Shown here: positions 18,781-28,662 of the stretch, piece after piece
Position numbering within the stretch: position 1 is the stretch's first letter
Layout of the letters: each line of letters starts with the position of its first letter
Source: an uncultured Roseicyclus sp.
GTDB lineage: Bacteria; Pseudomonadota; Alphaproteobacteria; Rhodobacterales; Rhodobacteraceae
Length of the DNA stretch: 64,000 bases
Assembly: GCA_947489665.1 (NCBI GenBank)
Contig: CANLEH010000001.1
Coordinates: 1,398,501 to 1,462,500, forward strand
Direction: 5' to 3'
Translations under genes and position numbers: made by a program
Notes under the pieces: model-generated
What the model was told of the DNA's origin: nothing
Databases searched by the model: none
What the model saw: only the letters and a program-made list of their open reading frames with translations

Positions 18781-19260
18781 TCATGATGCATCCCCGATAC
18801 TGTGCATTGCCTTAGCCTCCCGCCATTCAGCACATCGCTGCTGCTGAGCCAGAGAAATGCGATTGCGACCTTCTTGAGTGCGCGGGCCAGTGCTAAGGCC
18901 CCCGTGCAGCTCGCAGCGTTTGCGGCCTGGCTCGCCTTTGGCACGACAGGGGTGGTCATTCCGGGTCTTTGCGCCACAGGTTGGTCGCTGCTTGCCATGC
19001 TGGACAGTATTTCGCGGAACTACGGACCCGAGATGCGCGCGCTTGGCTGGATCACGAAAATACCGCAGGAAATCGCTGAATTGCGCAGCGATGCGGGCAG
19101 GAACGCCATGAGCCAGCGGCACAATGCCCTTTGCCTCCCAATAGCCGACAGCGTGGCGGCCACAGCCAATCGTTTCGCCCAACTCGGCCTGCGTCGGTCC
19201 AGAAGCCGTGCGCAGAAAGGCAAAGTCTGACCCTTTGATGTGGGAGGGCTTCATTGCCAT
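18781..19260 (-). CDS. HTH and HGGxSTGP-motif protein
   Basis: A 159-residue protein. Residues ~10-45 (FLRTASGPTQAELGETIGCG ... VGYWE) resemble an XRE-type helix-turn-helix. Residues ~95-145 have a CGAKTRNDHPCRAKG zinc-like cluster followed by the HGGLSTGPRTQEGRNRI motif, seen in many short proteins of integrative elements and phages. CGGAGGC precedes the ATG at 19260, so the longer frame to 19305 is not used. Overlaps the next upstream gene by 10 bp, implying coupled translation. Role unknown, possibly regulatory or DNA-modifying accessory. Confidence 0.65.
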   Translation of the reverse strand: MAMKPSHIKGSDFAFLRTASGPTQAELGETIGCGRHAVGYWEAKGIVPLAHGVPARIAAQFSDFLRYFRDPAKRAHLGSVVPRNTVQHGKQRPTCGAKTRNDHPCRAKGEPGRKRCELHGGLSTGPRTQEGRNRISLAQQQRCAEWREAKAMHSIGDAS

Positions 19261-19517
19261 GTGCGCCTCCGTGCTCTTCGATCCCGTGCAGCAGCTTTTC
19301 GGCAAGCCTCACGGCACAACCGTGCGTCCACCCTCTTCCAGCTTGGCATGACTGAACCGCAGCGCTCACAGATCCACCCAGTCGCGTAGCGCCGATACAT
19401 CGCGATTGCACGCCGCCTCATACTAAGGTTGCGCTCCGCCGGTGCCTCGGCACGGATCACCAAACTCCCATTTGGGTCTGCTTCCATCGTGATTGAATGT
19501 GCATCCGGTGCTGGCAT
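19251..19517 (-). CDS. small Cys-rich (zinc-ribbon-like) protein, 88 aa
   Basis: C-terminal half reads WICERCGSVMPSWKRVDARLCREACRKAAARDRR: four Cys (CxxC ... CxxxC) in a basic context, as in a small zinc finger. GGAGCT lies six bases before the ATG. It overlaps the HGGxSTGP-motif gene by 10 bp, so the two form an operon. Family unknown; such pairs occur in mobile elements. Confidence 0.55.
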   Translation of the reverse strand: MPAPDAHSITMEADPNGSLVIRAEAPAERNLSMRRRAIAMYRRYATGWICERCGSVMPSWKRVDARLCREACRKAAARDRRARRRTWQ

Positions 19518-19784
19518 TTTGTGAGCTCCATAGGCGGATCAATACACTAGGAAGATGTCATTTGGCTTCCATGCAGTGCGCGTAACATCCACGGCAATGG
19601 GGTATTAATTTACCTCATCTGTTCAAGGGGTTTACGCGACTATTGCCCAATATTTCTTTGCGAAAACCTTAGGGTAGTCTTCGGGCTTCTGTTCTCCTGC
19701 TTTCTGGAAACCAGAACGCGCCTTTTCCGGCAAAACGGAAAAGCACAAATGGCCCCCCGAAGATGCCCCTAGAGGGGCGCCTGG

Positions 19785-21137
19785 CTATCCTATCATCTCG
19801 ACGCGTGCTGATCTCTGAGGCGAAGTCGGTTCAGCAAGGTCATTGGCCAACGGTAGGAATAGTGAAATTTCAGTGCCTGCATTCGAGCTTTGGATACAAA
19901 GCCCACCGCTGTGCTCCGCCAAGAAACCGACCACCATCGAAAGCCCGAGACCAGTTCCCTTCCCTTGCGGCTTTGTAGTGAAGAACGGCTCAGTGACCAA
20001 AGCCACTTCTTGATCCGGAATTCCCGAACCAGTGTCAGTCACCGTTACCAAGACGTACCGACCGTCTGCTGGTCGATCACCTATGAACTGCAAGTTGGGG
20101 TCCAACGCTTCAACAGCCGAGAGTCTGATGGCTATTGTCCCATTTCCGACTATCGCATCCGTTGCGTTCTTTACTAGGTTGAGCAATGCGGCTGAGAACT
20201 GGCGATCATCAACATAGATTTTTGATCCCGGTGCGTCCTGCTCAGATTTGAAGTGAATACGTTCAGGAACCATCGGCTCTGCGAGTTCGATTGTGTCTTC
20301 CAAGACGTCATTCGCATCTAGGAAGCGCTTCGTCGATGGTGCTCTTCGAGCAAATACCAGGAGTTGTTGGATTACGCCTTCCGCCCGCGTCGCTGCTGAC
20401 AATGCTTGAAAAAGTACTTCATCTCGCTCTGCAGGATCTTTCACATACTGCTGCAGTTCCACGTTTCCCTTGATGACTGTGAGTGCGTTGTTGAAGTCAT
20501 GAGCGACTCCACCGGCGAGCCGACCAATTGCGGACATCTTCTGCTCTTGGGCTAATCTCTCAGCGCCTTCCAACAGACGGACTTGTCGCTCGTGACCGCT
20601 GCGTAAGGTCAAGGCAATATACACTGCAGTCATCACAGACGTGAAAATCAAACCGGCCTGCACCAACGGTTCATCAATCCGCATCACATGTGTTCCGGAA
20701 ACGAAGACCACAATAATCGAAAAGACCGCAATCTGTGAGGTCACCAACCAACCGATGGTATCGGATCTCCGGACAAAGAACATTGCTGTCGCCACGATCA
20801 CGAACATTCCAATTAACATCAAACCTGGCTCATCGAGTGAAGCCAAATATGCGGGCAGCCATAAGAATGACGCGTGAACGAAGACGAACAGTGCCGCACC
20901 GACAGCTACATGCCTTCTAGTGGGATTTCGCAGCGCTATGCTTAAGCGAAGAAGCCAAAAATGAGCGGCATGCAGTGCGGCGTATGCGAGCACCCAAAGA
21001 ACCACAGAAAGCCAACCTGTGTAGAGGTACAACAGGACGCCGCCGACTGGCACTCCAATGGCGCGGACGATGATGTCGAGCTTTTCGCCATACTCGATAT
21101 CGTACATTGCCTGCAGCTCGTCTCGGGGTTCTCTCAT
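19785..21137 (-). CDS. membrane sensor histidine kinase
   Basis: A 450-residue kinase. N-terminal ~185 residues contain about six hydrophobic segments in pairs (VGGVLLYLYTGWLSVVLWVL, VGAALFVFVHASFLWL, LIGMFVIVATAMFFV, IAVFSIIVVFVSG) with no extracytoplasmic sensor domain. The dimerisation/phosphorylation box is GGVAHDFNNALTVIKGN (His near residue 212), followed by the ATPase N box LLNLVKNATDAI, G1 DTGSGIPD, and G2 GKGTGLGLSM. The HDFNN type box is usual for hybrid or NtrB-like kinases, but no receiver follows. No response regulator is adjacent. Start chosen at MREPRDELQ. Confidence 0.85.
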   Translation of the reverse strand: MREPRDELQAMYDIEYGEKLDIIVRAIGVPVGGVLLYLYTGWLSVVLWVLAYAALHAAHFWLLRLSIALRNPTRRHVAVGAALFVFVHASFLWLPAYLASLDEPGLMLIGMFVIVATAMFFVRRSDTIGWLVTSQIAVFSIIVVFVSGTHVMRIDEPLVQAGLIFTSVMTAVYIALTLRSGHERQVRLLEGAERLAQEQKMSAIGRLAGGVAHDFNNALTVIKGNVELQQYVKDPAERDEVLFQALSAATRAEGVIQQLLVFARRAPSTKRFLDANDVLEDTIELAEPMVPERIHFKSEQDAPGSKIYVDDRQFSAALLNLVKNATDAIVGNGTIAIRLSAVEALDPNLQFIGDRPADGRYVLVTVTDTGSGIPDQEVALVTEPFFTTKPQGKGTGLGLSMVVGFLAEHSGGLCIQSSNAGTEISLFLPLANDLAEPTSPQRSARVEMIG

Positions 21138-21434
21138 AAATGCAGCAGGCCTTTGGTGTTGCCCAGTTGCTATACCTTTGGACGGGGCCACCGGTCAATT
21201 TAGTTCGAGAAATTTCGCTTCCAACACTATTTCGAATGCTGCCCACCAACAGACGAAGTGGCTGGCTGAATGGACTCCCTAGACTCCTTCCTTCGTAAAC
21301 TTCCTCATCCACCGAACTTGAGAAACCAAATCCGGTTGGTGGCGAGTTCTGATCCGCCGTGTGGCCAATTATTCGTTGCTGCCTTTGAAACCATAACGAC
21401 ATTCACCGCATCGAAATTTGTGGAGGCACTAAAC

Positions 21435-22856
21435 ATGAGAAAAGCAGCACATGCTCCTTCCTTGTCATGCGAGGAGAACGTTAGAGCACTTGCCCCAAGA
21501 AAAAGCCCTTATTGGAATATCCTGGAGTTCTGTCGCCACATTGGTTTGCAAAAGCTCTCTTCTGGAGAACTTTACTGGGTGGCGCGAATTCGTTGCTTGG
21601 ATGGGCGGTACAAGCAGACAAGGCTCGGGCCTCATTTGTCCAACGAAGGCCATGGGCTGAATTACAAAGAGGCCTTGGCTCGTGCGCAAGACTGGTTCAA
21701 CGACCCTGGGATAATGGCCATATCGTCCGAAAAGTACCCCGTCGGGGTCAATACCAAGCTCAAATATACTAAGAAAACAAAAAGCTTCACAGTCGGAGAC
21801 GCAATGCACTCTTTTGTGGAATGGAAGCGCATCGCAGCCGCAAGGACATACTTCGAAACAACCCTTACGCTGATTAACCATCATATCATTCCTCGTCTTG
21901 GCCACTTGCCGGTTGAGGAACTCACTCAACCCGTTTTCACCCAATTCTGTATCGACGTTCTTGAAACCGCGCCCAAGAGGGGCAGAGGTGAGTCAGGCGT
22001 GCGAGTTCGTTTGGAAGACATAGATCATGAGCGGCTTCGAAAAAGGAAGAAGACCCTTAACACCGTCATCGGCCTGTTGCGCACGGCAATTGAAATGGCC
22101 TGGGAGAACGGTGACGTGGAGAGTGAGCTGTATTGGCGACGCCTACGCCGCGTTCCCCACGCCGATACGCCGCGACAGTTCTTTTTGACGCGGGCTCAGG
22201 CAAAAAGCTTGATCGCCTCCTGCAGACCCGACCTGGCGCTCTTGGTGCAGGGCGCTTTGTATTCTGGTTGCCGCGTATCTGAACTTGCTCGCCTTCAGGC
22301 GCGAGACGTCGGCGGCCACGTGTTCGGGATCTACGTAGCACCCATGAAAAGCTATCGTGGACGTTATGTCGTGCTGCCGAACGAAGGCATGTCGTTCTTC
22401 TTAGACCTGGTCGAGGGCTTGGAAGACGAAGATTTGGTTTTCAGAATGTCATCAGGAAGATCATGGTCAGGCTGTCACAAACACCTCTTTAGGGATGCCG
22501 TGCGACGGGCCGGATTACCCAATGGTTTTGTGTTTCATGGGCTTCGACACACATATGCAAGCCAGCTCGTACAAGCGGGTACGCCACTCGCAATGATTGC
22601 CAAGCAACTAGGGCACTCGAACACTGACACTGTCAGCCGCACATACGGACATCTTTGCTGCGATGGTCTCGAGAGCGAGATATCCCATCGATTTGCCCCC
22701 CTTCAAAAAGAGCGAAAGGATGCCAGGCTCGAACGTCTGAGAGACTCTTTGCAAAACCGCACGGAGCCGCATTGGTCCTGGCCAAGAAAGAATAGGAGCA
22801 AAGCATCTGGTGAACTGGTGGGCTTACTTAGGTCTCGTGAAGAGGAGCTGAAATAG
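21435..22856 (+). CDS. tyrosine recombinase (phage-type integrase)
   Basis: A 473-residue integrase. Catalytic residues visible: Arg in SGCRVSELARLQ (~279), HGLRH (~368-372), and Tyr in SRTYGHL (~403). A SAM-like core-binding segment lies at ~115-190 (FTVGDAMHSFVEWKRIAAAR). ATG at 21435 has GGAGG 8 bases upstream; the frame is open to 21270. It lies inside the IS6-bracketed segment, so it may belong to a separate integrated element from the one ending at 43.85 kb. No adjacent tRNA seen. Confidence 0.85.
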   Translation: MRKAAHAPSLSCEENVRALAPRKSPYWNILEFCRHIGLQKLSSGELYWVARIRCLDGRYKQTRLGPHLSNEGHGLNYKEALARAQDWFNDPGIMAISSEKYPVGVNTKLKYTKKTKSFTVGDAMHSFVEWKRIAAARTYFETTLTLINHHIIPRLGHLPVEELTQPVFTQFCIDVLETAPKRGRGESGVRVRLEDIDHERLRKRKKTLNTVIGLLRTAIEMAWENGDVESELYWRRLRRVPHADTPRQFFLTRAQAKSLIASCRPDLALLVQGALYSGCRVSELARLQARDVGGHVFGIYVAPMKSYRGRYVVLPNEGMSFFLDLVEGLEDEDLVFRMSSGRSWSGCHKHLFRDAVRRAGLPNGFVFHGLRHTYASQLVQAGTPLAMIAKQLGHSNTDTVSRTYGHLCCDGLESEISHRFAPLQKERKDARLERLRDSLQNRTEPHWSWPRKNRSKASGELVGLLRSREEELK

Positions 22857-23246
22857 GGCTCTACGAACAGCTACGATTTTTAGTTCGTATAACCCATCTA
22901 ACCTGCGCGCGTGCTGTTCTCTTCGAGCTTTCTCGCGCAGTCACGGACAGGCGATTGCGACTTAGGCCCTTTGGCAGCACGTAGAAAAGATTGCCCGTTC
23001 AAAAAGTATCCACCGGGACCCCCGGACCCGTGTACAAAATCAGTGGTCCCGGTGAATACAGTGCGGCTGTAATCCGAGCGATACGGCCGTCCGGCATGGA
23101 TAGTCCTGGAAATCTTGACATGAAGTTAAGTCGGGGCACCGAGGCAGGCTTTTTCACAATGAGGGGAGATTTCACCTTTTAGAGACGATCAGCTTGTACG
23201 GCACGCCGTTAACTCTCCGTTTGCCGAATTGGCACACAATTCAGAG
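22857..23246. other. 390 bp non-coding
   Basis: Contains an inverted repeat ACCGGGACC / GGTCCCGGT around 23012-23053, possibly a recombination arm or structural element near the integrase gene. No supported gene. Confidence 0.35.
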
Positions 23247-23465
23247 ATGAGTGGAGTAACTAAGTCTCAGTTCCTGGTCGCTGTGGCCGCGTTGGGTGCG
23301 ATGATCGCGGCATTGCAGTTCGGGTCGACGTTACTCGAGACAATGCTGGCATTGGCTAGTTGGTCTTTTCTTGCAGGACTTGTTGCAATTGCTGTGCTTG
23401 GTGCTTTCAGCTTGTTCAGGTCAAAAAGATCCAGTTCAACCTCTAAGGCCACATCCGAGGTTTGA
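23247..23465 (+). CDS. small membrane protein, 72 aa
   Basis: Two hydrophobic segments (FLVAVAALGAMIAALQFGS and LASWSFLAGLVAIAVLGAF) followed by a basic/serine-rich tail. The start is ATG 23247 with only a weak SD. Membrane topology is clear, function is not. Confidence 0.4.
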   Translation: MSGVTKSQFLVAVAALGAMIAALQFGSTLLETMLALASWSFLAGLVAIAVLGAFSLFRSKRSSSTSKATSEV

Positions 23466-23813
23466 TGCAGTTCCACAAAGCGCTGAAATCCTGCATCTGG
23501 ATGCGTTCCGGAATGAACGAGAAGCGACCGACGAAGCCGCGTCCAAGTCTGACTAGCCATACTCAACTACCCGGCAGTTGTAGGTCGCACCTTGCAGCAA
23601 TCCTCTGTTAACCCATTATTAGCGATTTCAGCTCAAGGCTTTGAAGCATTGCCCTCCTTAGGCTTAGGGACGGGGCAAGTACCCACAAAGGCGTTTGGCA
23701 GAGCGCCTCATCCCCAGTGCGCACCCCGTCACGGCATTCTGGCCTGGCGGGTGTTTGTGGACTCACCGATATCTTTCTGTGAGCCTAAAAGGAGATCATT
23801 GGAGGATGCTGAA

Positions 23814-24095
23814 ATGAGTGAAGTTGAAAAACTACGCAGAGTATTTGAGGCGGCAAATGCCAAGGCGAGCGCCGAACGATTGATTACAAAGTTGATCCTC
23901 CAAACCTTGCTGGCAAGGACCGCAACGATGGACGACGACCCAGAGCAATTCGTTATGACATTGATTGCCCCAATAGTTGAGGGGATTGACGGTTCAGAGC
24001 CGAGCGGCGACTTGCAGAAAACAGTCTATTCACGAGCAACGGAGTTCGCGCAGGAAATTGAATCTGCGGTTCTTGCCCAACTCGAATTGCAATAG
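23814..24095 (+). CDS. hypothetical protein, 93 aa
   Basis: MSEVEKLRRVFEAANAKASA ... all-helical, acidic. GGAGGA eight bases before the ATG decides this start; the longer frame (from 23592) lacks any signal. It lies 40 bp before IS6 copy 2. No family recognised. Confidence 0.55.
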   Translation: MSEVEKLRRVFEAANAKASAERLITKLILQTLLARTATMDDDPEQFVMTLIAPIVEGIDGSEPSGDLQKTVYSRATEFAQEIESAVLAQLELQ

Positions 24096-24135
24096 TTCTA
24101 GCGAGTGACGCACCCGCGAAAACAACAAGAACGAT

Positions 24136-24950
24136 GGCCTTGTCAGAGGAACATCGCTTGAGCGGGGCAGGGCGGTTTCGTAGCGTCGCGGGATGACCAA
24201 ACGAACCCCGTTCAAATACGTCAAGACGAGCCCTGAGATCATTCGCCTGGCGGTGATGTACTATGTGCGGTTCCTGTTGTCGCTCCGGAACGTCGAGGAT
24301 TTACTGCACGAGCGCGGTGTGGATGTGAGCCACGAGACCATCCGATACTGGTGGCAAAGGTTCGGCCCGATGTTTGCCTCAAAGATCAAGAAACGGCGGA
24401 TCGAGTGTATGAAATCAAGCCGTTGGCGGTGGCATCTGGACGAGGTGTTCGTGAAGACTAACGGCAAGCAACACTATCTGTGGCGCGCTGTCGATCACGA
24501 GGGCGAGGTTCTGGAAAGCTACGTCACGAAGAAGCGAGATAAAAAGGCGGCGCTAAAGTGCTTTAGAAAAGCAATGCGTAAGCACGGAAACCCGAAGGCT
24601 GTCGTGACGGACAAGCTAAGATCCTACTGTGCGGCGCTGAAGGAGTTGGGTGGCGCAGAACGACAGGAAACGGGCAGGTGGCTGAACAACCGAGCGGAGA
24701 ATTCGCACCTACCGTTTCGACGAAGGGAGAGGGCGATGCTCCGCTTCAGGCGCATGCGAAACCTGCAGAAGTTCGCCTCAGTCCATGCCTCAGTCCACAA
24801 TCACTTCAATCAAGAGCGTCACCTATGCTCACGTCAGAACTTCAAGCTGAACCGAACCGCCGCACTCTCCGAGTGGCGGGCCCTTTGTGCCGGATAATGG
24901 ACAGCCGTCCTGCCATAGCTGAGACCGGTTCGAATTCGTCTGACAGCACC
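24136..24950 (+). mobile_element. IS6-family insertion sequence, copy 2 (intact)
   Basis: An 815-bp element with imperfect terminal inverted repeats: left GGCCTTGTCAGAGGAA, right (read inwards) GGTGCTGTCAGACGAA, sharing TGTCAGA-GAA. One intact transposase. No 8-bp target duplication (AGAACGAT versus GGCCACAG), as expected for a product of cointegrate resolution or adjacent deletion. Confidence 0.82.
24193..24897 (+). CDS. IS6-family transposase
   Basis: A complete 234-residue DDE transposase: HTH segment NVEDLLHERGVDVSHETIRYW, catalytic Asp in HLDEVF, Asp in VTDKLRSY, Glu in NRAENSH, and the family tail RFRRMRNLQKFASVHASV. Length is normal for the family. About 75-80% identical by eye to the broken copy at 17.2 kb. 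It may still be able to mobilise the bracketed segment. Confidence 0.93.
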   Translation: MTKRTPFKYVKTSPEIIRLAVMYYVRFLLSLRNVEDLLHERGVDVSHETIRYWWQRFGPMFASKIKKRRIECMKSSRWRWHLDEVFVKTNGKQHYLWRAVDHEGEVLESYVTKKRDKKAALKCFRKAMRKHGNPKAVVTDKLRSYCAALKELGGAERQETGRWLNNRAENSHLPFRRRERAMLRFRRMRNLQKFASVHASVHNHFNQERHLCSRQNFKLNRTAALSEWRALCAG

Positions 24951-24972
24951 GGCCACAGGCTTCGTGCGAGGC

Positions 24973-25263
24973 ATGACCGAAAACGAAACCTACAATCACA
25001 AGGCCGGAGATGGGACGTACACGATCCAAGAATACGGGGGATCGTCAGACGAGTTTGTATTCGCAGACCTCAATGAGTCCGATCTGACTTTCACGGAAAC
25101 CAACGGCGGTGATTTGGTGATGGATACTGGCGCGGATATCATCACAGTCATTGATCACTTCTCAAATCCGAACTCAGAAGCGATCGAGCTCATTACCTTC
25201 GCCGATGCATCAACTCTGGATCTTGCTGGTATCGATCAGAAGGTGATCGACGATATGATCTAA
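24973..25263 (+). pseudogene. RTX protein C-terminus, 5'-truncated by IS6
   Basis: A 96-residue remnant: DEFVFADLNESDLTF, GGDLVMDTGADIITVIDHFS, AIELITFADASTLDLAGI. This is the haemolysin-type calcium-binding-related domain (PF06594-like) found near the C-terminus of RTX exoproteins. The homology begins right after the right end of IS6 copy 2 (24950) and the frame is open back into the IS, so the N-terminal part of the gene was lost. It sits 70 bp before the type I secretion ABC gene, suggesting it was that transporter's substrate. Confidence 0.65.
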
Positions 25264-25333
25264 AGCTTATGTCAATAGTTCTGTGCCAAGTTTAGCCAAG
25301 GACCACTCCGCCGTCAGTGGATGACACGCATTC

Positions 25334-27070
25334 ATGAGCTCAACACGATCCCAGAACCACTCCGATGAGCTTGCGGAGTTTCGGCGTCGCAACGCTTGGC
25401 TTTTGTGGTCAGTGCTGCTGTTCAGCCTGTTTGTAAACGTACTGATGCTGACCGGGCCGCTCTACATGCTGCAGGTCTACGAGCGCGTCCTTGGTTCGGG
25501 CAGTGAAGAGACGCTTCTGGCTCTGACCATCCTGGTCGGATTCCTGTTTGTCATGATGGGTCTGCTGGATTTCGCGCGCGCCCGCGTGGCGGCGCGCTAC
25601 GGCGCAAAGCTGCAACAGGCGTTTGACGCGCGAGTGTTCCGCGCAGCGCTGTCGCGTGCACAGCGGACTGGGCAGACGCAAACTGCTCTATCGGATTTGG
25701 CATCCGTTCAGCGATTGACCTCTTCGCCCGTGTTCATGGCCATGTTCGACCTGCCATTCACACCGCTCTTCATCGCTGTCATCTTCATCTTTCACCCATG
25801 GCTCGGCTGGCTCGCGCTTGGGGGCGCGGCTGTGCTGATTGTGGTCACGATCCTCAACCGTCAGACGACGGCAAAGCCGCTTGGTGAGGCCGCTGAGACT
25901 GGGCGTCTTGCCGACCGCATGGCAGGTGAGATGCAGTCGCAGGCTGAGGTCATACGATCCCTCGGCATGCAGGATGCAGCCTTCTCACGGTGGCATGGCC
26001 AGCGCAGGCGTGCGCTGAATATCTCCATGCGGGCGGCAGATAAGGTTGGTGGCTTCTCTACGTTGTCCAAAACACTGCGTCTCTTTCTGCAATCCGCCAT
26101 ACTTGGTCTGGCGGCGCTGTTGGTATTGCGGGGCGAGCTTAGAGCGGGTGCCATGATTGCAGGGTCTATCCTGATGGGCCGCGCATTGGCGCCGATTGAT
26201 CTTGCCATTGGGCAATGGTCGATGATTTCGGAGGCTGCACGTGGCTGGGGTCGGTTGCAGGGCTTGCTGGCGAATGAACCCGTGCCGTCTCCAAAACTGG
26301 ACCTGCCCCGTCCGAAAGCGGCGCTCGAAGTTGCGAGCCTATCAGTCGTGCCGCCCGGGGCGAGCGTGCCCACATTGCGGGGCATATCGTTCCGTGTGGA
26401 ACCCGGAGAAGCAGTTGGCGTGATTGGGCCTTCCGGCTCTGGCAAGTCCAGCTTGGCGCGTGCGATCACAGGTCTATGGCAACCGTCAGGCGGGTCTATC
26501 CGCCTCGACCGGGCGACGCTTGATCAGTACGATCCGGATCGGCTTGGAAAGCTGATCGGGTATCTGCCGCAAAGCGTCACACTCTTTGACGGATCTATTG
26601 CACAAAATATTGCCAGGCTCGAGGCTTCTCCAAACGCAGAGTCCATTTCGACGGCAGCCGTGGCGGCGGATGCCGATACGATGATCCGAGCGCTTCCGGA
26701 TGGTTATGAAACGCAGGTCTCTGGGATCGGGCCCATGCTGTCGGGCGGACAGGTCCAGCGCGTCGGTTTGGCCCGTGCGCTTTATGGAGATCCTGTTCTG
26801 CTGGTTTTGGACGAGCCGAACTCCGCATTGGACAGCGCAGGCTCGGACGCCCTCAACAAGGCTGTACAGGGCATGAAGGAGCGTGGCCTCGGAGTGATCA
26901 TCATGGCCCATCGTCCGAATGCCATTCAGCAATGCGACAAGCTCTTGGTGCTTCGCGATGGGATCGCGCAGGCCTTTGGACCACGTGATGAGGTCTTGGC
27001 GCGCGTCTTGAAGAACACGGCGGATGTGCGTTTGGTGTCTGACAATCCGGGCAAGGGAGGCCTGACATGA
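25334..27070 (+). CDS. type I secretion ABC permease/ATPase (PrtD family)
   Basis: A 578-residue fused membrane/ATPase protein. About six membrane segments in residues 20-310, then an ABC domain: Walker [10 protein letters not shown] (~365), signature LSGGQ (~469), Walker [14 protein letters not shown], and His switch in IIMAHRP. Members pair with a HlyD-type adaptor and an outer-membrane TolC-like channel to export RTX proteins in one step. Its stop overlaps the adaptor start by 4 bp (ATGA). Paralogue of the ABC at 46615-48384. Upstream lies the truncated RTX gene. No TolC homologue is visible. Confidence 0.92.
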   Translation: MSSTRSQNHSDELAEFRRRNAWLLWSVLLFSLFVNVLMLTGPLYMLQVYERVLGSGSEETLLALTILVGFLFVMMGLLDFARARVAARYGAKLQQAFDARVFRAALSRAQRTGQTQTALSDLASVQRLTSSPVFMAMFDLPFTPLFIAVIFIFHPWLGWLALGGAAVLIVVTILNRQTTAKPLGEAAETGRLADRMAGEMQSQAEVIRSLGMQDAAFSRWHGQRRRALNISMRAADKVGGFSTLSKTLRLFLQSAILGLAALLVLRGELRAGAMIAGSILMGRALAPIDLAIGQWSMISEAARGWGRLQGLLANEPVPSPKLDLPRPKAALEVASLSVVPPGASVPTLRGISFRVEPGEAVGVIGPSGSGKSSLARAITGLWQPSGGSIRLDRATLDQYDPDRLGKLIGYLPQSVTLFDGSIAQNIARLEASPNAESISTAAVAADADTMIRALPDGYETQVSGIGPMLSGGQVQRVGLARALYGDPVLLVLDEPNSALDSAGSDALNKAVQGMKERGLGVIIMAHRPNAIQQCDKLLVLRDGIAQAFGPRDEVLARVLKNTADVRLVSDNPGKGGLT

Positions 27071-28371
27071 GCGAGAATGAGACCAGTTGGTCCGTCGCTG
27101 GGCCGATGCGACTTGGCATTCTTTCCTTGCTCGCTCTCGTCGGCGGCTTTGGAACGTGGGCTTTCACGACAACCCTGTCGGGGGCCGTTGTGGCCTCTGG
27201 ACAGGTCGAAGTGGACCTCAATCGACAAGCCATCCAGCATCCCGATGGTGGATTGGTGGCAGAGCTACTCGTTGATGAAGGGGACCGCGTGGATGCAAGG
27301 CAGGTTTTGGTCCGGCTCGACCCGTCAGAATTGCAGACAGAACTTACTATTGTCCGAGCCAATCTGGCTGAAGTGCAGGCTCGCAGAGCTCGGCTCGAGG
27401 CAGAACGAGATGGGAGCGAGACCGTCACGTTTGTGCAAGACCTCATTGCGTTGGCCGAAGCCGATCCGGAGATTGCAGATCTTTTGGCCGGACAACAAAA
27501 CCTATTCGAGGCACGAGCCGAAACCACCGCACGTGAGATGGAACAACTGCGTGGGCGTGTCACCCAAATCAACGCGCAAGTACGTGCGCTTGAAGCACAG
27601 CAGGAGGCATTGGCCGGGCAGGTTGCTCTCGTCGAGGAAGAATTGGAACGGCGACAAACACTGCTGGATGCTGGGACTGGCACACGAGAGCCCGTCGTGC
27701 GTCTCCAACAAGAACTTGTGCAGCTCCAGGGTTCTGCCGGAGAAGTGGCTGCGGGTCAGGCAGAGGCAGCAGAACGCATCATCGAAAGCGAACTGGCCAT
27801 CCTGCAGGTTCAGACAGAGCGCCGTGAACAAGCGATCACGGAGCTTCGCGAGATACGCGTCACGGAGCAGGAGCTGACCGAACGTGCCAACAACCTCTCC
27901 TCACGTATCTCCCGGTTGGACCTCCGCGCGCCCGTTGCGGGACGTATCCATGGTCTGACGATTTTCGGTGAAGGATCCGTTCTGCGTCCGGCTGATCCGT
28001 TTGCCTATCTGGTGCCCGAAGGACGACCGATGGTGATTTCCGCCCGTGTGCCCGCGATCGACATCGACCAGGTCTTCGCGGGCCAAGAAGTCACGGTGGT
28101 GTTTCCGGCCTTCAATCAAAGCGAGCTGCCAGAAATTACTGGCCTGGTCAGTCAGGTGTCTGCAGATGCATTTGTCGATGAGGTGAGTGGCAGCAGCTTT
28201 TACCGCACTGAGATCACCCTACCGGAAGATCAGGCGGCGTTGTTGGGTGATCGGGCGCTTGTGCCAGGGATGCCGGTGGATGCGTTCATCCGAACCGAAG
28301 AGCGGACGCCGATGACCTATCTGATTGAGCCGTTCGCGACATATTTTGGCCGGGCGCTACGGGAGAGCTGA
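27067..28371 (+). CDS. HlyD/PrtE-type periplasmic adaptor
   Basis: A 434-residue membrane fusion protein: one N-terminal transmembrane segment ([18 protein letters not shown]), a lipoyl half-motif ([21 protein letters not shown]), a long coiled-coil hairpin (residues ~95-275), second lipoyl part ([15 protein letters not shown]) and a beta-barrel domain with PGMPVDAFI. It bridges the ABC transporter and the outer-membrane channel. Translationally coupled to the ABC gene. Paralogue of 45314-46618. Confidence 0.92.
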   Translation: MSENETSWSVAGPMRLGILSLLALVGGFGTWAFTTTLSGAVVASGQVEVDLNRQAIQHPDGGLVAELLVDEGDRVDARQVLVRLDPSELQTELTIVRANLAEVQARRARLEAERDGSETVTFVQDLIALAEADPEIADLLAGQQNLFEARAETTAREMEQLRGRVTQINAQVRALEAQQEALAGQVALVEEELERRQTLLDAGTGTREPVVRLQQELVQLQGSAGEVAAGQAEAAERIIESELAILQVQTERREQAITELREIRVTEQELTERANNLSSRISRLDLRAPVAGRIHGLTIFGEGSVLRPADPFAYLVPEGRPMVISARVPAIDIDQVFAGQEVTVVFPAFNQSELPEITGLVSQVSADAFVDEVSGSSFYRTEITLPEDQAALLGDRALVPGMPVDAFIRTEERTPMTYLIEPFATYFGRALRES

Positions 28372-28662
28372 GGCGAACGCATTCAAAGATATCAGAATAC
28401 GGATTCCCGGTGCGCTGCTGCCAAAGCAGACCTTAGGCCCGGGGCAGCCTTGTCCTGCATATGTAACTTGGACCTAAACCAATCTCGCACGCGCGGCGAA
28501 TGGCCGGTCAGCAGGTTGTGCGCGGCATCGTGAGGATGGGACGAAAATCGGCTTTGGGCCGTCAACGGACTTGGCCGCCTGAGCGGAGATTGACGGTGAT
28601 GCGCGAAGCGTACACTCTCAGCTACGGTCGTCGGTGCGAGTTGGCAACGACGACGAGTAGCA
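28372..28662. other. 291 bp non-coding, decayed repeat
   Basis: GC-rich, with the words CTGCTGCCAAAGCAGACCTT and TCGGCTTTGGGCCGTCAA; similar words occur near 9140-9260 and 16990-17040. No terminator with a T tract was seen after the adaptor gene. Confidence 0.35.

Noticed and set aside
23608-23622. TTAA-N7-TTAG
   Set aside because: One mismatch only, but 190 bases from the nearest start and outside the 41-44 base pattern; left out of the regulon.
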